64,000 nt of DNA, taken from contig CP070750.1 of assembly GCA_020348385.1 (NCBI GenBank), positions 2,532,476 through 2,596,475 of the forward strand. The letters run 5' to 3'. The position numbers were made by a program, and so were the translations under genes. Every line of letters starts with the position of its first letter. The first letter of the stretch is position 1. Source of the DNA: Candidatus Aminicenantota bacterium. Its GTDB lineage: Bacteria > Acidobacteriota > Aminicenantia > Aminicenantales > Aminicenantaceae. Shown piece after piece: positions 44,535-52,537 of this stretch. A model generated the notes under the pieces. That model ran no database searches, was not told the DNA's origin, and saw nothing but the letters and a program-made list of their open reading frames with translations.

Positions 44535-45723
44535 AAAATCCTCGTTTGGCCCCGGTTTCCTCGTGGCGGCGGCGTTCATAGGTCCAGGAACTGTAACAGC
44601 CTGTTCTTTGGCTGGAGCCCGATTCGGATATGCTCTGATATTTGCTTTGATCTTTGCCGTCGTGACCACACTGATCCTCCAGGGAATGACAGGGAGATTG
44701 AGCCTGGGCTCTGGATATGATCTTGGCCAATCCCTCCGAAAGTTTCCCAAAAATGAAGCGACAAAAATCCTTTTTGTTATCCTGACCCTCTCCTCTATAA
44801 CGTTTGGCTGTGCGGCTTACGAGGCAGGAAACCTGGTCGGTGGAGCGCTGGGTTTGGAGATGGTCAGCTCCGTATCGAAAAAAATCTGGGTTCTTTCGAT
44901 TTCGCTGGTGGCAGCTTTTGTACTCAGTAGAAAAAAATACCGAATTGTTGAAAAATTCTTGATATTCCTGGTCTTTTTTATGAGCCTTTCCTTCCTGATA
45001 ACAGCTATTCTTGTCAAACCAGACTTGCTTTCCATCTTAAAGGGATCGATCCCAACATTTCCGGATAAGTCTCTGTATCTGGTACTCGCCCTGGTAGGCA
45101 CAACCGTCGTTCCGTATAACTTGTTTCTCCATTCTTCCGCAGTGAAACAGAAATGGCAAAACAAGAAAGACCTGAGAGACGTCAGAAAGGATCTTTTGAC
45201 CTCCATCAGCCTGGGTGGATTGATTTCTGTTTCGGTCGTAGTCACTTCTGCTGTGGCTTTTTATGAAAAAGGCATAACATTGGAAAGCGGAGCTCAGATG
45301 GCACAGCAGCTGAAACCTCTTTTCGGTTCCTTTACAAACTTGCTCTTTGGGATGGGTTTATTTGCCGCAGGTTTGAGTTCGGCCATCACAGCTCCCTATG
45401 CGGCAGCTTTCGCTTCTTCGGGTATCCTAGGTTGGGAAGAAGGCCACAATTCGGGCAAATTTCGAGCTACCTGGATTGGAGTCATTGGGACGGGACTTGT
45501 CGTTTCCCTGTTTGATTTCAATCCGTTGGCGATCATCGTGTTCGCCCAAGTGGCAAACGGGCTCGTCCTTCCGGTGGCCTCCCTCTTCTTGTTGATCGTT
45601 CTCAACAACCGACAAAGAATGAGGGACCTGGCTAACACACCTGTTCAAAACATCATAGGTGGATTGGTGATTCTTCTGGTGAGCTTTTTGGGAATCTGGA
45701 ATATCCTCAAGCTGATCCTTTGA
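44518..45723 (+). CDS. Nramp-fold transporter without the metal-binding residues
   Basis: The protein has the 11-12-helix Nramp (LeuT-fold) pattern. The helix-1 site, DPGN in metal transporters, reads G22-P-G-T25 (FIGPGTVTACSLAGARFGY). The helix-6 site, normally VMPHN, reads V197-V-P-Y-N201. The Asp, Asn and Met that hold the metal are thus all replaced. It overlaps hyuB by 17 bases. In Bacillus the Nramp-like YcsG gene lies with 5-oxoprolinase genes, so a role in uptake of 5-oxoproline, hydantoin or a related compound is reasonable. I start at ATG 44518, because the start at 44506 lacks support. Confidence 0.82.
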   Translation: MAKRNKKSSFGPGFLVAAAFIGPGTVTACSLAGARFGYALIFALIFAVVTTLILQGMTGRLSLGSGYDLGQSLRKFPKNEATKILFVILTLSSITFGCAAYEAGNLVGGALGLEMVSSVSKKIWVLSISLVAAFVLSRKKYRIVEKFLIFLVFFMSLSFLITAILVKPDLLSILKGSIPTFPDKSLYLVLALVGTTVVPYNLFLHSSAVKQKWQNKKDLRDVRKDLLTSISLGGLISVSVVVTSAVAFYEKGITLESGAQMAQQLKPLFGSFTNLLFGMGLFAAGLSSAITAPYAAAFASSGILGWEEGHNSGKFRATWIGVIGTGLVVSLFDFNPLAIIVFAQVANGLVLPVASLFLLIVLNNRQRMRDLANTPVQNIIGGLVILLVSFLGIWNILKLIL

Positions 45724-45731
45724 GTCCTCTC

Positions 45732-46424
45732 TTATCGGAGAGCGAAGTCGACGGCGGCCTTCGCATGGAGAGTAGTCGTGTCGTAGACAGGAATAGTGTA
45801 ATCATCTTGGGAGACGATCAGCGGAATTTCTGTGCATCCAAGAATCACGCCTTGAGCTCCTCGATCGACGAGGTTTTGGATAACGCTCCTAAATTTACCT
45901 TTGGACAGCTCCTTGATCTCTCCCAAACATAGTTCGCTGTACAGGATGTCATGCACAACCTGTCGTTCGTCATCGCTGGGAATCAGAACGTCTAGTCCAT
46001 GCTTATCCCTCAGCCGACCTTTGTAAAAATTCTGTTCCATCGTGAACTTGGTCCCGAGGAGTCCGACGTGTGTTTGCCCGTTGCCTTTGATAGCCTCCGC
46101 TGTAACATCAACAATGTGCAGGACTGGAATTTGTATGGCTCCTTTGACCTCTTCGGCCATCAAGTGCATCGTGTTGGTGCAGATAATCACAAATTCCGCA
46201 CCTGCGCTCTCCAATCTTTGGGCGACATCCAACATCAATCGGGTCAATTCATCCCAATCTCCCTGGTGTTGTAGTTTTTCCACCTCTTCAAAATCCACAG
46301 AGTACAAGATACACTTGGCCGAGTGAAATCCTCCAAGCCTTTCCTTCACGGTTTCGTTGATTATCCGATAGTATTCCAAAGATGATTCCCAGCTCATCCC
46401 ACCGATCAAACCCATGGTTTTCAT
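45732..46424 (-). CDS. aspartate/glutamate racemase family protein
   Basis: This is a PLP-independent amino-acid racemase of the Asp/Glu/hydantoin racemase superfamily, closest in look to YgeA-type broad racemases. The two catalytic cysteines lie in ICTNTMHLMAE and LGCTEIPLIV; MGLIGGMSWESSLEYYRIIN is the usual N-terminus. I start at ATG 46424, with GGAGG ahead. It is convergent with the HyuAB operon, 8 bases apart, and could racemise the amino acid released there, but this is inference from position. Confidence 0.9.
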   Translation of the reverse strand: MKTMGLIGGMSWESSLEYYRIINETVKERLGGFHSAKCILYSVDFEEVEKLQHQGDWDELTRLMLDVAQRLESAGAEFVIICTNTMHLMAEEVKGAIQIPVLHIVDVTAEAIKGNGQTHVGLLGTKFTMEQNFYKGRLRDKHGLDVLIPSDDERQVVHDILYSELCLGEIKELSKGKFRSVIQNLVDRGAQGVILGCTEIPLIVSQDDYTIPVYDTTTLHAKAAVDFALR

Positions 46425-46523
46425 GTCGTCCTCCATCCGACGCGACTGCGATCCCTAAAGATAACAAAATATTTTCTTCTTTCCAATCTATTTATCATCT
46501 GCTAAGTAGGTTGCTTCGAAAAG

Positions 46524-46697
46524 ATGGCCGTTGTTGACTGTCAACAAGTCACAGCCTGGGATATCGATCCCCAGGTAATGGAATCCTACAAAAAGGAGAT
46601 GGAGGCCATGGGATTCGCTGTCAAGACGACGATGGATGCCGAAGAAGTTGCGGGGATTAGGCTTGAGAATACGGAGTTACACATCCGCCGAGACTAA
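46524..46697 (+). pseudogene. gene fragment resembling ornithine cyclodeaminase
   Basis: A 57-codon frame (AWDIDPQVMESYKKEMEAMGF, then VKTTMDAEEVAG) resembles the middle of ornithine cyclodeaminase/mu-crystallin proteins, where a nucleotide-binding strand is followed by a serial helix and an EEA segment. The frame then leaves the family pattern and stops. The rest of the 305-base gap between the two minus-strand genes shows no gene. Probably a remnant of a deleted gene. Confidence 0.45.
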
Positions 46698-46730
46698 CAA
46701 TGAATTAGAGGCGTTTAAGATCCGACCAGG

Positions 46731-47909
46731 CTATTTTCCGATTTCGTAGAATTCTTTGATGCTGGCTACAATGTATTCTTGCTGGTCATTGCTCAGTTCA
46801 GGATAGATAGGCAGGGCCAAAACCTCGGACGTAGCTTTCTCGGTCTCAGGAAAGTCCCCTTCCTTGTAACCTAAATGGGCAAAACAATTTTGAAGGTGAA
46901 GGGCAAGAGGATAATAAACGGCAGTCGCTATTCCCTTTGACGTGAGAAATTTTTGGAGATCTTCTCTGTTTTTTACTCTTATGACATACTGATTATAGAT
47001 GTGATAACGGGAGACCCCACTGGATCTGTACACAGCATCCGGAAGTTCGATAATTCCACTGGTAATCAAGCCTGTTTCCGCGATTAGTCTATCATACAGC
47101 AGGGCATTGTTTCGTCTCTCTTGTGACCAATCATCCAAATATTTCAGTTTCACGAGCAACACCGCAGCTTGAATAGCATCCAAACGAAAATTTCCTCCGA
47201 TCATGTCGTGAAAGTACTTGTTTTGAGCTCCGTGCACCCTTAGAATCCTCACTCTTTCAGCCATCTTTTCGTTGTTCGTCAAGATCATTCCCCCATCTCC
47301 CCAAGCTCCCAGGTTTTTTGAAGGAAAAAAGGACAGGGTGCCCAAATCACCCATCCCACAAGCACTTTTTACTCCTGTAGGAGAGGGATACTCCGCTCCG
47401 ATAGCTTGCGCCGCATCTTCAACGACAGAAAGCTCGTATTTTTGTGCGGAGGCCGATATAGGAGCCATATCAGCGCATTGGCCGTACAGATGAACCGGAA
47501 TGATGGCTTTGATTTTCGAGCTCGATTTCTTTTTTATCTCATTCTTTATCACACCCTCAAGGCTCTCCGGATCCATGTTGTACGTCTTTTTGTCGATATC
47601 GCAAAAAATCACTCGGGCTCCCACCCGAACAATGGCACCGACAGTGGCAAAAAAGGTAAAAGGAGTTGTCACGACAGCGTGGCCTTTTCCGATTCCTAAG
47701 GCCATAAGGGAAACGATCAACGCATCTGATCCTGAAGATACTCCTATCGCATATTTTGTCCCTGTATATGAGGCAATTCTCTTTTCTAATTCCATTACCT
47801 CTGAGCCCAAAATGAACTTTTGGGATTCGATAACTTCAAGTATCTTTTTATCGATTTCTTGTTTAAGTGCTTTGTACTGCGCTTTCAGATCCAAAAACGG
47901 TACGTTCAT
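46731..47909 (-). CDS. DegT/DnrJ/EryC1-family sugar aminotransferase
   Basis: This PLP-dependent enzyme transfers an amino group to a keto-sugar nucleotide. Seen are PFLDLKAQYKALKQEID, the GVSSGSDALIVSLMALGIG cofactor region, PVHLYGQCADM, VVEDAAQAIGAEY and the Schiff-base Lys in SFFPSKNLGAWGDGGMI, then NFRLDAIQAAVLLVKL. I start at ATG 47909, with AGGAGG five bases ahead. It lies 15 bases after a NusG paralogue, a pairing that is normal in capsule or O-antigen loci, but no glycosyltransferase follows. The exact sugar is unknown. Confidence 0.9.
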   Translation of the reverse strand: MNVPFLDLKAQYKALKQEIDKKILEVIESQKFILGSEVMELEKRIASYTGTKYAIGVSSGSDALIVSLMALGIGKGHAVVTTPFTFFATVGAIVRVGARVIFCDIDKKTYNMDPESLEGVIKNEIKKKSSSKIKAIIPVHLYGQCADMAPISASAQKYELSVVEDAAQAIGAEYPSPTGVKSACGMGDLGTLSFFPSKNLGAWGDGGMILTNNEKMAERVRILRVHGAQNKYFHDMIGGNFRLDAIQAAVLLVKLKYLDDWSQERRNNALLYDRLIAETGLITSGIIELPDAVYRSSGVSRYHIYNQYVIRVKNREDLQKFLTSKGIATAVYYPLALHLQNCFAHLGYKEGDFPETEKATSEVLALPIYPELSNDQQEYIVASIKEFYEIGK

Positions 47910-47924
47910 CAATACCTCCTACTA

Positions 47925-48407
47925 TTATGTTGGAATCTTTTTTAATTTTTTCTTCTCGATGATAAGTTGGCCCTGGTAGGAAACATAGTTGAGCAGTATG
48001 ACAACCCGATCTTTATCTGTTAATTCCTTGCGGAAAATTCCTTTCAGCCCTTTCATCGGGCCCTCCATGATTTCTATTTCATCACCGATCCCAGGAATTT
48101 CTCCGTACTTTTCCAATTCAATATAACCATTGATCTCCCTCTGTTTGATCTGTAGGATTATTTCTTCTGGGACGGGAATCGGCCCCTCTTGATTTCCGAT
48201 AACCCGTTTCACACCCCGCGTGTATCTGACAAGCCTGTATTGGGATGGATAATCAAAGTGGATGAATCCATAACCGGAAAAAAAAGGTTTCTCTCTGGTT
48301 TCCTGGATGTATCTAGGACAATAAAAATCGATTCCGCCTTCCTCGAATAACCTTTCCACTTGAAATTCTTTTTTGGGTTTTGTGTTCAAAACATACCAGT
48401 CTTTCAT
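47925..48407 (-). CDS. specialised NusG paralogue (RfaH/UpxY/LoaP-like)
   Basis: The N-terminal NGN domain (WYVLNTKPKKEFQVERLFEEGGIDFYCPRY) binds RNA polymerase. The C-terminal KOW domain is GDEIEIMEGPMKGLKGIF. At 160 residues it is like RfaH, UpxY and LoaP, antiterminators that act on selected long operons, often for polysaccharides. Housekeeping NusG would lie with rplK and secE, which are absent here. It sits between a nitrilase-fold gene (30 bases) and the DegT aminotransferase (15 bases). Confidence 0.88.
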   Translation of the reverse strand: MKDWYVLNTKPKKEFQVERLFEEGGIDFYCPRYIQETREKPFFSGYGFIHFDYPSQYRLVRYTRGVKRVIGNQEGPIPVPEEIILQIKQREINGYIELEKYGEIPGIGDEIEIMEGPMKGLKGIFRKELTDKDRVVILLNYVSYQGQLIIEKKKLKKIPT

Positions 48408-48437
48408 GTTTTACCTATATCGAATGGCTTTGGTGTC

Positions 48438-49268
48438 TTAATCCTTTTTGTCCAGGTTGAATGTTTTATAAAAATCCGGCCGGCGATCTGGGATAAAATA
48501 TTTTTTTGCCGGAGATTGGGCAATCTTGCTGAGATCACAATCTGCGTACAGGATGAAATCTTGACCCTGCGGGGCCTGGGCGATGATGTTTCCTTCGGGT
48601 CCGACAACAAAAGATTCTCCAGAAAAGCAGAGGAAGTCTTCCTTCCCTACTCTGTTCACAAGGGCAGCAAAATACCCATTCTGGAATGCTGCTACCTGCA
48701 CCTCGGCTTGGAAGAGTCCTTCCGGCCATTCTCCCACCGCCCCGGCCTGCGGGATAAAAACGATTTCTGCTCCAAGCAATCCCAGATTCCTCATGTATTC
48801 GGGGAAATGCCGATCGTAGCAAATGGAAACGCCAACCCGGCCAAAGCGTGTCTGGTACACAAAGTTCTCGACATTACCCGGTGTGTAGTAACCCTTTTCA
48901 TAAAATCCCATACCATCCATGATGTGGACCATTCGGGTCGTTCCGAGAAGAGTGCCATCGGCATCAATCACGGGAGAGGAATCGTATGTGTTCTTCCCAT
49001 CCGTTTCATAAATGTTCAAGACAACGACCGTCTCGTTTTTCTTTGCCAGTTTTTGGAATTTATCTACCGTTGGTCCCGATATGTTTTCTGCAAAGGAAAC
49101 ACTCTCCGGCGTGGCAGGAGCTTGAGGGAGAAAAGGCAAAAAAGCAAGCTCTGCAAAGGCTACGAGCTGGGCACCCGCCTCGACAGCCTGATGGAATGCT
49201 GCGACACCTCGATCAAGATTTTCCCCGGGATCTTTGGTGGCGTATTGTTGAACCAACGCAATTTTCAT
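48438..49268 (-). CDS. nitrilase-superfamily (CN-hydrolase) protein with altered catalytic Lys
   Basis: The fold and sequence resemble N-carbamoylputrescine amidase and beta-ureidopropionase, which hydrolyse C-N bonds. Of the Glu-Lys-Cys triad, E40 (FAELAF) and C150 (GVSICYDRHFPE) are present. The lysine, expected in RKxH, is methionine: R112-M113-V114-H115 (GTTRMVHIMDG). The neighbourhood GFYEKGYYTPGN is well kept. It may be inactive or use another residue. The start at 49268 has GGAG upstream. Fourth from the end of a five-gene operon with an aldolase and an alcohol dehydrogenase. Confidence 0.85.
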   Translation of the reverse strand: MKIALVQQYATKDPGENLDRGVAAFHQAVEAGAQLVAFAELAFLPFLPQAPATPESVSFAENISGPTVDKFQKLAKKNETVVVLNIYETDGKNTYDSSPVIDADGTLLGTTRMVHIMDGMGFYEKGYYTPGNVENFVYQTRFGRVGVSICYDRHFPEYMRNLGLLGAEIVFIPQAGAVGEWPEGLFQAEVQVAAFQNGYFAALVNRVGKEDFLCFSGESFVVGPEGNIIAQAPQGQDFILYADCDLSKIAQSPAKKYFIPDRRPDFYKTFNLDKKD

Positions 49269-49302
49269 TACCTAAACTCCGTTCACTTTCTTGCTTCTCG
49301 GG

Positions 49303-50088
49303 TTATTTATTCTGTTCGAAGACCTGAAGAGCCTTTTTGGGAGGCATCTTCTGATGGACGACCGCCCTGACGGCTTTGATCATAGCCACAGGATGGGGAG
49401 ATTGCCAGATATTCCGTCCCATGTCCACGCCAACAGCACCTTTCTCCACCGCATCCTTGGCCATTTCGAGGGCGTCCAATTCAGTATCCAGTTTTGGTCC
49501 TCCAGCGATCACAATCGGGATAGGACAACTCTCTACGATTTTTTCAAACTCGTCGCAGTAATAAGTTTTGACAAAACTGGCCCCCAGCTCTGCCGCGATT
49601 CGACAGGAAAGAGATAAGAAACGGACATCCCTTTTTCCCAATTCTTTTCCGACGGCTGTGACGGCCAGAACTGGAATTCCGTAGGGTTGAGCTTGATCGA
49701 CAAGAGTAGACAAATTGCAGAGCGTCTGGTGTTCATAGTCTGTTCCAATAAAAATGGAAAGGGCTACAGCGGAGACATTCAGCCGGGCGGCTTCCTCCAT
49801 GCAAGTGGTGATAGCCTCGTTGGACAGGTCCTTCCCGATAATGCTGCTTCCCCCAGAAACTCGGAGTACGATCGGAATATCCTCTCCTGGATCGACCGAC
49901 GTTCTCAAAATCCCCCTTGTCAACATCAGGGCATCGGCATACGGCAACAGGGGTTCGATGGTTGCCCTGGCATCCTCTAACTTATTGGTGGGCCCCAAAA
50001 AATAGCCATGGTCAACCGCCAGCATAACCGTCCGATTGGTATCCGTTTTTATTATTCGGGATAGCCGATTTTTCATTCCCCAGTCCAT
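49303..50088 (-). CDS. LsrF/DhnA-type class I aldolase
   Basis: This TIM-barrel protein belongs to the DeoC/LacD/DhnA class I aldolases, nearest in look to LsrF (3-hydroxy-5-phosphonooxypentane-2,4-dione thiolase), which ends autoinducer-2 breakdown. RTVMLAVDHGYFLGPT is nearly identical in style to LsrF; the Schiff-base Lys is in ASFVKTYYCDEF, and PIVIAGGPK and GAVGVDMGRNIWQ bind phosphate. No other lsr genes are present, so the substrate may be another phosphorylated ketone. GAGGAGG precedes ATG 50088. It follows the zinc dehydrogenase by 33 bases. Confidence 0.85.
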   Translation of the reverse strand: MDWGMKNRLSRIIKTDTNRTVMLAVDHGYFLGPTNKLEDARATIEPLLPYADALMLTRGILRTSVDPGEDIPIVLRVSGGSSIIGKDLSNEAITTCMEEAARLNVSAVALSIFIGTDYEHQTLCNLSTLVDQAQPYGIPVLAVTAVGKELGKRDVRFLSLSCRIAAELGASFVKTYYCDEFEKIVESCPIPIVIAGGPKLDTELDALEMAKDAVEKGAVGVDMGRNIWQSPHPVAMIKAVRAVVHQKMPPKKALQVFEQNK

Positions 50089-50121
50089 TTGTCCTCCTCG
50101 AAATCGAAATATTCCATATTC

Positions 50122-51150
50122 TTATCTTTGCGGCTCTATGATGACTTTCATAGAGTCCAAGGCTTGTTCGACAAGCTGAAAACCTTTAGCTGTTTCCGAT
50201 AGGGGCAACCTGTGCGTGATCATGTCCTTGACACGAATGGCAGGAGACTGCATGAGTTCAAGCGCAGCCCACGAATCACGAGGACTGGCTCCATAGGATG
50301 TGGTCAAAGTCCGACCATTCCGACCAAAAACATCCATCACAGAAAAAGAAATTTGGACTTCAGGATCAGGGAAGGCAAAAAACAGGATCACTCCTCCCCG
50401 CTCTGCCGATTTCAGTGCTCGATATTGAGCCATTTCTGCTCCTGTGCAGACAACGACGAGATCAGCCAAACGACCTCCCGTTATTTTGTGCAGGATGGCA
50501 TTCGGATCTTCCTCTGGAGAGATGGCCTCATCCGCGCCGAACTGCTTGGCCATATCCAGACGGAATGGCACAGGGTCTACGGATAAAATCCTGCATGCTC
50601 CCAGCTCCCTCGCAGCGTGAATCATCAAAAGACCAGCGATTCCGCTCCCTAAAACAAGAACATTCTGGCCCGGCTGGAGCCTCGCCACGCGCAAAGCTCT
50701 CAACACACATCCCAAAGGTTCATGAAAGGTCGCTTGCTCGTAGGAAATATCATCCGGGATTTTAAAAACCCCTCTATCCACGTTGATTGCCGGAAGTCGG
50801 ATATATTCGGCGAAGCCTCCAGGATCAAAATTCGTCTGGCGCAGTGTCTCACAGGCCGTATGATGGCCGGTCAGGCAGTAGCTGCATGTGTTGCAAGGCA
50901 CATGATGGGCGGCGACTATCCTATCCCCCATCTTGAAATTCTTTACCCCTTTCCCGACCTCAACAATCTCTCCGGATACCTCATGGCCCAAGACGAGCGG
51001 TGCTTTTTTTATCCTGTACCATTCCATCACGTCGCTGCCGCAGATACCGCTGGCCTCCACCTTCATGATCATTTCGCCCGGACCGCAAACAGGGCGAGAC
51101 ATATCCTCTATCCGGATGTCGCTGTTGTTGTAGTACATGGCCACGCGCAT
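50122..51150 (-). CDS. zinc-dependent alcohol/polyol dehydrogenase (MDR family)
   Basis: This medium-chain dehydrogenase oxidises a secondary alcohol or sugar alcohol with NAD(P). Catalytic zinc ligands are in SGICGSDVMEWY and GHEVSGEIVEVG; the structural zinc cysteines are in HHVPCNTCSYCLTGHHTAC; the Rossmann motif is VLVLGSGIAGLL. It resembles sorbitol and threonine dehydrogenases. I start at ATG 51150, with GGAAAG six bases ahead; the frame to 51198 covers the promoter region. It opens the operon that ends with the DegT gene. With the aldolase next to it, a polyol- or phosphosugar-oxidising pathway is likely. Confidence 0.9.
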   Translation of the reverse strand: MRVAMYYNNSDIRIEDMSRPVCGPGEMIMKVEASGICGSDVMEWYRIKKAPLVLGHEVSGEIVEVGKGVKNFKMGDRIVAAHHVPCNTCSYCLTGHHTACETLRQTNFDPGGFAEYIRLPAINVDRGVFKIPDDISYEQATFHEPLGCVLRALRVARLQPGQNVLVLGSGIAGLLMIHAARELGACRILSVDPVPFRLDMAKQFGADEAISPEEDPNAILHKITGGRLADLVVVCTGAEMAQYRALKSAERGGVILFFAFPDPEVQISFSVMDVFGRNGRTLTTSYGASPRDSWAALELMQSPAIRVKDMITHRLPLSETAKGFQLVEQALDSMKVIIEPQR

Positions 51151-51180
51151 AAGTTCTTTCCATAAAAAAAGTGCAGGTAT

Positions 51181-51209
51181 TATGTATAAACTCCCCATAA
51201 AAAAGTCAA
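51181..51209 (-). promoter_or_regulatory. promoter of the ADH-aldolase-nitrilase-NusG-DegT operon
   Basis: On the minus strand TTGACT (51204-51209), 17 bases and TACATA (51181-51186). The start ATG is at 51150, giving a leader of about 25 bases. Gaps between the five genes are 33, 34, 30 and 15 bases, so one transcript is likely. Confidence 0.55.
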
Positions 51210-51292
51210 GGTCTTCCTTTGAATATGGAGTGGTGAACTCGTGTTTCAGGAAGGAGGAAAGAGAGAAAAAGAGAATAATTCCTATGTTTTGC

Positions 51293-51676
51293 TCAGTGAG
51301 CCAAAGTGTTATCGATTACTGACTGCAGTTCCCCTTCATCAAAGGGCTTGTTGATCACTGTCGATGGTTTGCCGTTTTTCCCGTTATTGATTCTGGAGAT
51401 GGTTGCTTTGTCTGAATAAGCTGTGAGGTAAACGATCGGAATCCGGAATTGCTTGTAAATCTCCTCGCCGGCACTCACACCGTCGATGTTTCCTTTGAGT
51501 TTGACATCCATTATAACCAAGTCTGGTTTCATTTTAGACGCTTCTTTAATTGATTCTTCTCCAGATGAGACGATAGCCGAAACCATGTAGCCGAGGTCTT
51601 CCAGCATGGATCGGATATCAAGAGCAATGATGTTTTCGTCTTCGACAATCAGGATTTTCGGGTTTTGTGAGTTCAT
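51293..51676 (-). CDS. stand-alone receiver-domain response regulator
   Basis: A single receiver of 127 residues: ILIVEDENIIALDIR, LVIMDVKLKGNIDGVSAG with the phosphorylated Asp near 58, IVYLTAYSD and VINKPFDEGEL. It is a paralogue of the receiver at 40325-40702, sharing the LKGxIDG motif. GAGGAG precedes the ATG. It stands 142 bases before the ADH gene and 87 bases after the TonB-linked gene, so its operon is uncertain. Confidence 0.9.
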   Translation of the reverse strand: MNSQNPKILIVEDENIIALDIRSMLEDLGYMVSAIVSSGEESIKEASKMKPDLVIMDVKLKGNIDGVSAGEEIYKQFRIPIVYLTAYSDKATISRINNGKNGKPSTVINKPFDEGELQSVIDNTLAH

Positions 51677-51763
51677 TTACCGTCTCCTCTCACATGGCAA
51701 TCCGCAAGCATTTTTTTACGCTCTATCATTTAGTCGCGTAAAAAGGGGATATTGCGGAAAATC

Positions 51764-52537
51764 TTATGGGATTGAAATGGGGCTTTTCTCAAGTTCCATC
51801 GTCTTGATGGAAATCAACGCTCTCCAATGCCATAAATCGCCAGACACATTTGTCTTTAAGAACGTCGTTTCGATCTGTTGTTTTTTTTGAGGGACAACAT
51901 CTTCTCCCTTTGTCTCCTCCGCAGGAGAAAGCGACTTGGCAAGATGGTAGAGACCGGCAGCGACACTCAAAATGGAAATCCCGGTAACAGGTTTTTGTGT
52001 TCCGTCAATCAGTCCAAACGGGTTGTATCGTCCTTCCCAAGGAGGAAGTTCCAATTTGAAAGAGATGCCGCGCGACGAAAATTTTCTCTTGGAATAGACC
52101 AATCGGTCGCCGATCAAAAAAGACAATGTGTACACATGTTGTTTTCTTTCTTCACCTTTTTTTTGAACGAGATAAATAGGAGCGATGCGGATATCGATGA
52201 CGATTTCTTTCGAAACGACAGACTCATCTGATTTGCATTCCAAGATAAATCTATGTGTATCCGTTTTCCGGAAAAAGTCCGGGGAAGGCAGAGCGATGGT
52301 GTTGAATCCCTTCAGAAAAAGTCCCGCACGGAGCACCTGATCCTTAAAGGAGATTTTAAAAAAGGCATCGGATCGAACCTGTAAACCGATCGTGATTTTT
52401 CCTGGCGGCAGGCCCTTCTGATACGCCTCATTCTCCACGAGACATATCCCGGAAACCAGGGGGAATCCCTGTTCGTCAGCCACACAAACGCCTGCGCATA
52501 AAATGACGATAACGAGTGTCCAAACACCTCTATTCAT
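51764..52537 (-). CDS. exported protein of unknown function, coupled to a TonB-like protein
   Basis: I do not recognise this 257-residue protein. A signal peptide (MNRGVWTLVIVILCAGVCVA) is followed by a beta-rich region (GKITIGLQVRSDAFFKISF, RFILECKSDESVV, YTLSFLIGDRLVYSKRKFSS) and a short Ala/Leu segment near residue 205. The frame continues upstream to 52684, but those residues are antisense-like and overlap the TonB gene; ATG 52537 overlaps the TonB stop by 8 bases and precedes a clear signal peptide. It probably works with the TonB-like protein at the envelope. Confidence 0.65.
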   Translation of the reverse strand: MNRGVWTLVIVILCAGVCVADEQGFPLVSGICLVENEAYQKGLPPGKITIGLQVRSDAFFKISFKDQVLRAGLFLKGFNTIALPSPDFFRKTDTHRFILECKSDESVVSKEIVIDIRIAPIYLVQKKGEERKQHVYTLSFLIGDRLVYSKRKFSSRGISFKLELPPWEGRYNPFGLIDGTQKPVTGISILSVAAGLYHLAKSLSPAEETKGEDVVPQKKQQIETTFLKTNVSGDLWHWRALISIKTMELEKSPISIP

